Below are positions 62,951 to 64,000 of a stretch of DNA of 64,000 bases, piece by piece. Each line of letters begins with the position of its first letter. Within the stretch, counting starts at the first letter, position 1. Position numbers and translations under genes: made by a program. The notes under the pieces are model-generated. The model was not told the origin of the DNA and did not search any database. It was given only the letters and a program-made list of their open reading frames with translations. Source of the stretch: Pollenia angustigena (lineage: Eukaryota > Arthropoda > Insecta > Diptera > Polleniidae); NCBI GenBank assembly GCA_930367215.1, contig OV884060.1, positions 101,580,151 to 101,644,150 on the forward strand. Reading direction: 5' to 3'.

Positions 62951-64000
62951 AGGTTCTTCACAACGGTGCTCTTCCGCCTAAAATTCAACTTTAGTACTTA
63001 GGGCTTTAAAAAACTTTGTGAATTGTATTTTATTTGACTATTTTATTTTACTATTTTATTCTCTATTATACTCTATTGCACTGCAGCAAAAACTGGATTT
63101 TCAAAAAATATATACAATTTTTTTTAAGAAATTAATTACTTGCAAAATATGCACTTAAATGCAAATAAAGCATTTTTAAAAAGCTTGCAAAATATGCAAA
63201 AACATATTTTTTAAGGAAAAACCTTGAACAACTTCCTCTACTTTGAATTAGCGTTTAACTTATAGAGTATTCAGAATTTATTTATGAAATTGCCTACAAT
63301 TTTGCAATAATTTGGCCGCCTTTTCCAAAATCAAAACTATTAAAAACATTTTTCATAATGAGTATTTTGTTTTAGTTCTTTCAACCAAAAAAAAAAAAAA
63401 ACGCACAACAGTCAAAATAGCAATAAATATCCAAATAATTTAAATTATGAAGCATAATTTTATAAAACTAATTTAGTAGTTTCGAGTCGATTTGCATGTC
63501 GAACGAGGCAAAACGAGTTACTTACACATATAAATATCTACACATGCAGTGATATTAAGGTACTAATTTAATTTTTTAGAATTTGATTTGTTCCGTTCGG
63601 TGTATGATGAAATACATTTTATTTTAAACTTAAAATCTAAATAAAAGTAGAACCAAGTCTGTAAAATGAAAACTAGTCAAAAACAGTAAGCAACACAGAT
63701 ACAAACACACATAATTCACACCATGACTACTAATAGCCACATGAAATATATACGCTTTTTCGCTTTAGTTTTATTTTCTGTGATTTTTTTTGTTAAATTC
63801 GATTTTACTTTCAAAACTAGATAAACATGCGTGTCACGTTAGACGATTTGTTATTGCCAGCCACTTTGTTTTTTGTTTTTTGAGATATTTCAGTGGTGGC
63901 GTATTTTTATTTTTTTTTTTTTGTTTTTATTTTCATCATGTGAAAGTTCTTTTAATCGAGTTTCTTTATTGTACTATTTTAACCTGAATTTAACACTCAA
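62951..64000. other. AT-rich sequence to the window end, no gene recognised
   Basis: No protein, RNA gene or terminal repeats recognised. Confidence 0.4.

Noticed and set aside
1..64000. Host genes, tRNA or rRNA genes, and CRISPR arrays
   Set aside because: No frame outside transposon sequence showed a recognisable host domain, no tRNA-like arms with an anticodon loop were found by eye, and repeats with regular unique spacers are absent.

Overview
This window looks like an AT-rich, repeat-packed stretch of a higher-fly (Diptera, probably calyptrate) genome. I find no convincing host protein-coding gene, tRNA, rRNA or CRISPR array. Every coding sequence I can recognise comes from a transposable element: LOA- and Jockey-type LINEs, Penelope-like elements, hAT, piggyBac, PIF/Harbinger and mariner. 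The fly assignment rests on that mix and on a widespread repeat head (AACAAGTAAGAAAGT...CGGCCAAGCCCG) present in several copies. I cannot name the species.

Layout. 1-5200: relics, namely a TIR element at 1494, a gag-like fragment at 2766, and a CAAGGCG-family element at 3284 carrying a Penelope-like insertion. 5570-10187: a hAT element (H1) containing a second hAT (H2, 7695-9986) that contains a third (H3, 8277-9525); each has an exact 8-bp target-site duplication (TSD). 10241-15849: a full-length LOA-type LINE with a 13-bp TSD. Its 5' end can be folded as an HDV-like ribozyme followed by three covarying hairpins; it has two overlapping ORFs, and ORF2 carries one nonsense codon near its C-terminus. 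16700-20640: a decayed Jockey copy split by a mariner fragment and by a hAT (H7) that carries Penelope-like GIY-YIG sequence and a hammerhead-like core. 21200-24470: two TTAA-flanked piggyBac-type elements and a TTA-flanked MITE. 25040-28030: degenerate tandem repeats, partly with a two-type higher-order pattern. 28121-29523: a TIR element carrying a 1000-bp Harbinger-like element with an intron-containing transposase relic. 30318-31110: a Jockey 3' fragment with another Penelope-like insertion. 32690-33960: three tandem units of about 545 bp.

40201-47600: a decayed transposon-type coding unit (E) interrupted by at least four other elements, one of which (D2) sits exactly in the terminal CTG of another (H4). 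50993-56636: a three-level nest, in which a CAAGGCG-family element contains a CCCTGAAGG element, which contains a full-length Jockey-clade LINE with two intact ORFs and a poly(A) tail. 57078-59782: a hAT copy with a CGGBP1-like transposase relic. 60822-61982: a repeat with five internal copies of about 152 bp.

How the parts work together: the LINE ORF pairs would encode an RNA-binding ORF1 protein and an endonuclease/reverse transcriptase for target-primed reverse transcription. Most other elements are internally deleted and would depend on transposases encoded elsewhere. The TSDs and interruptions give a readable order of insertion at several loci.
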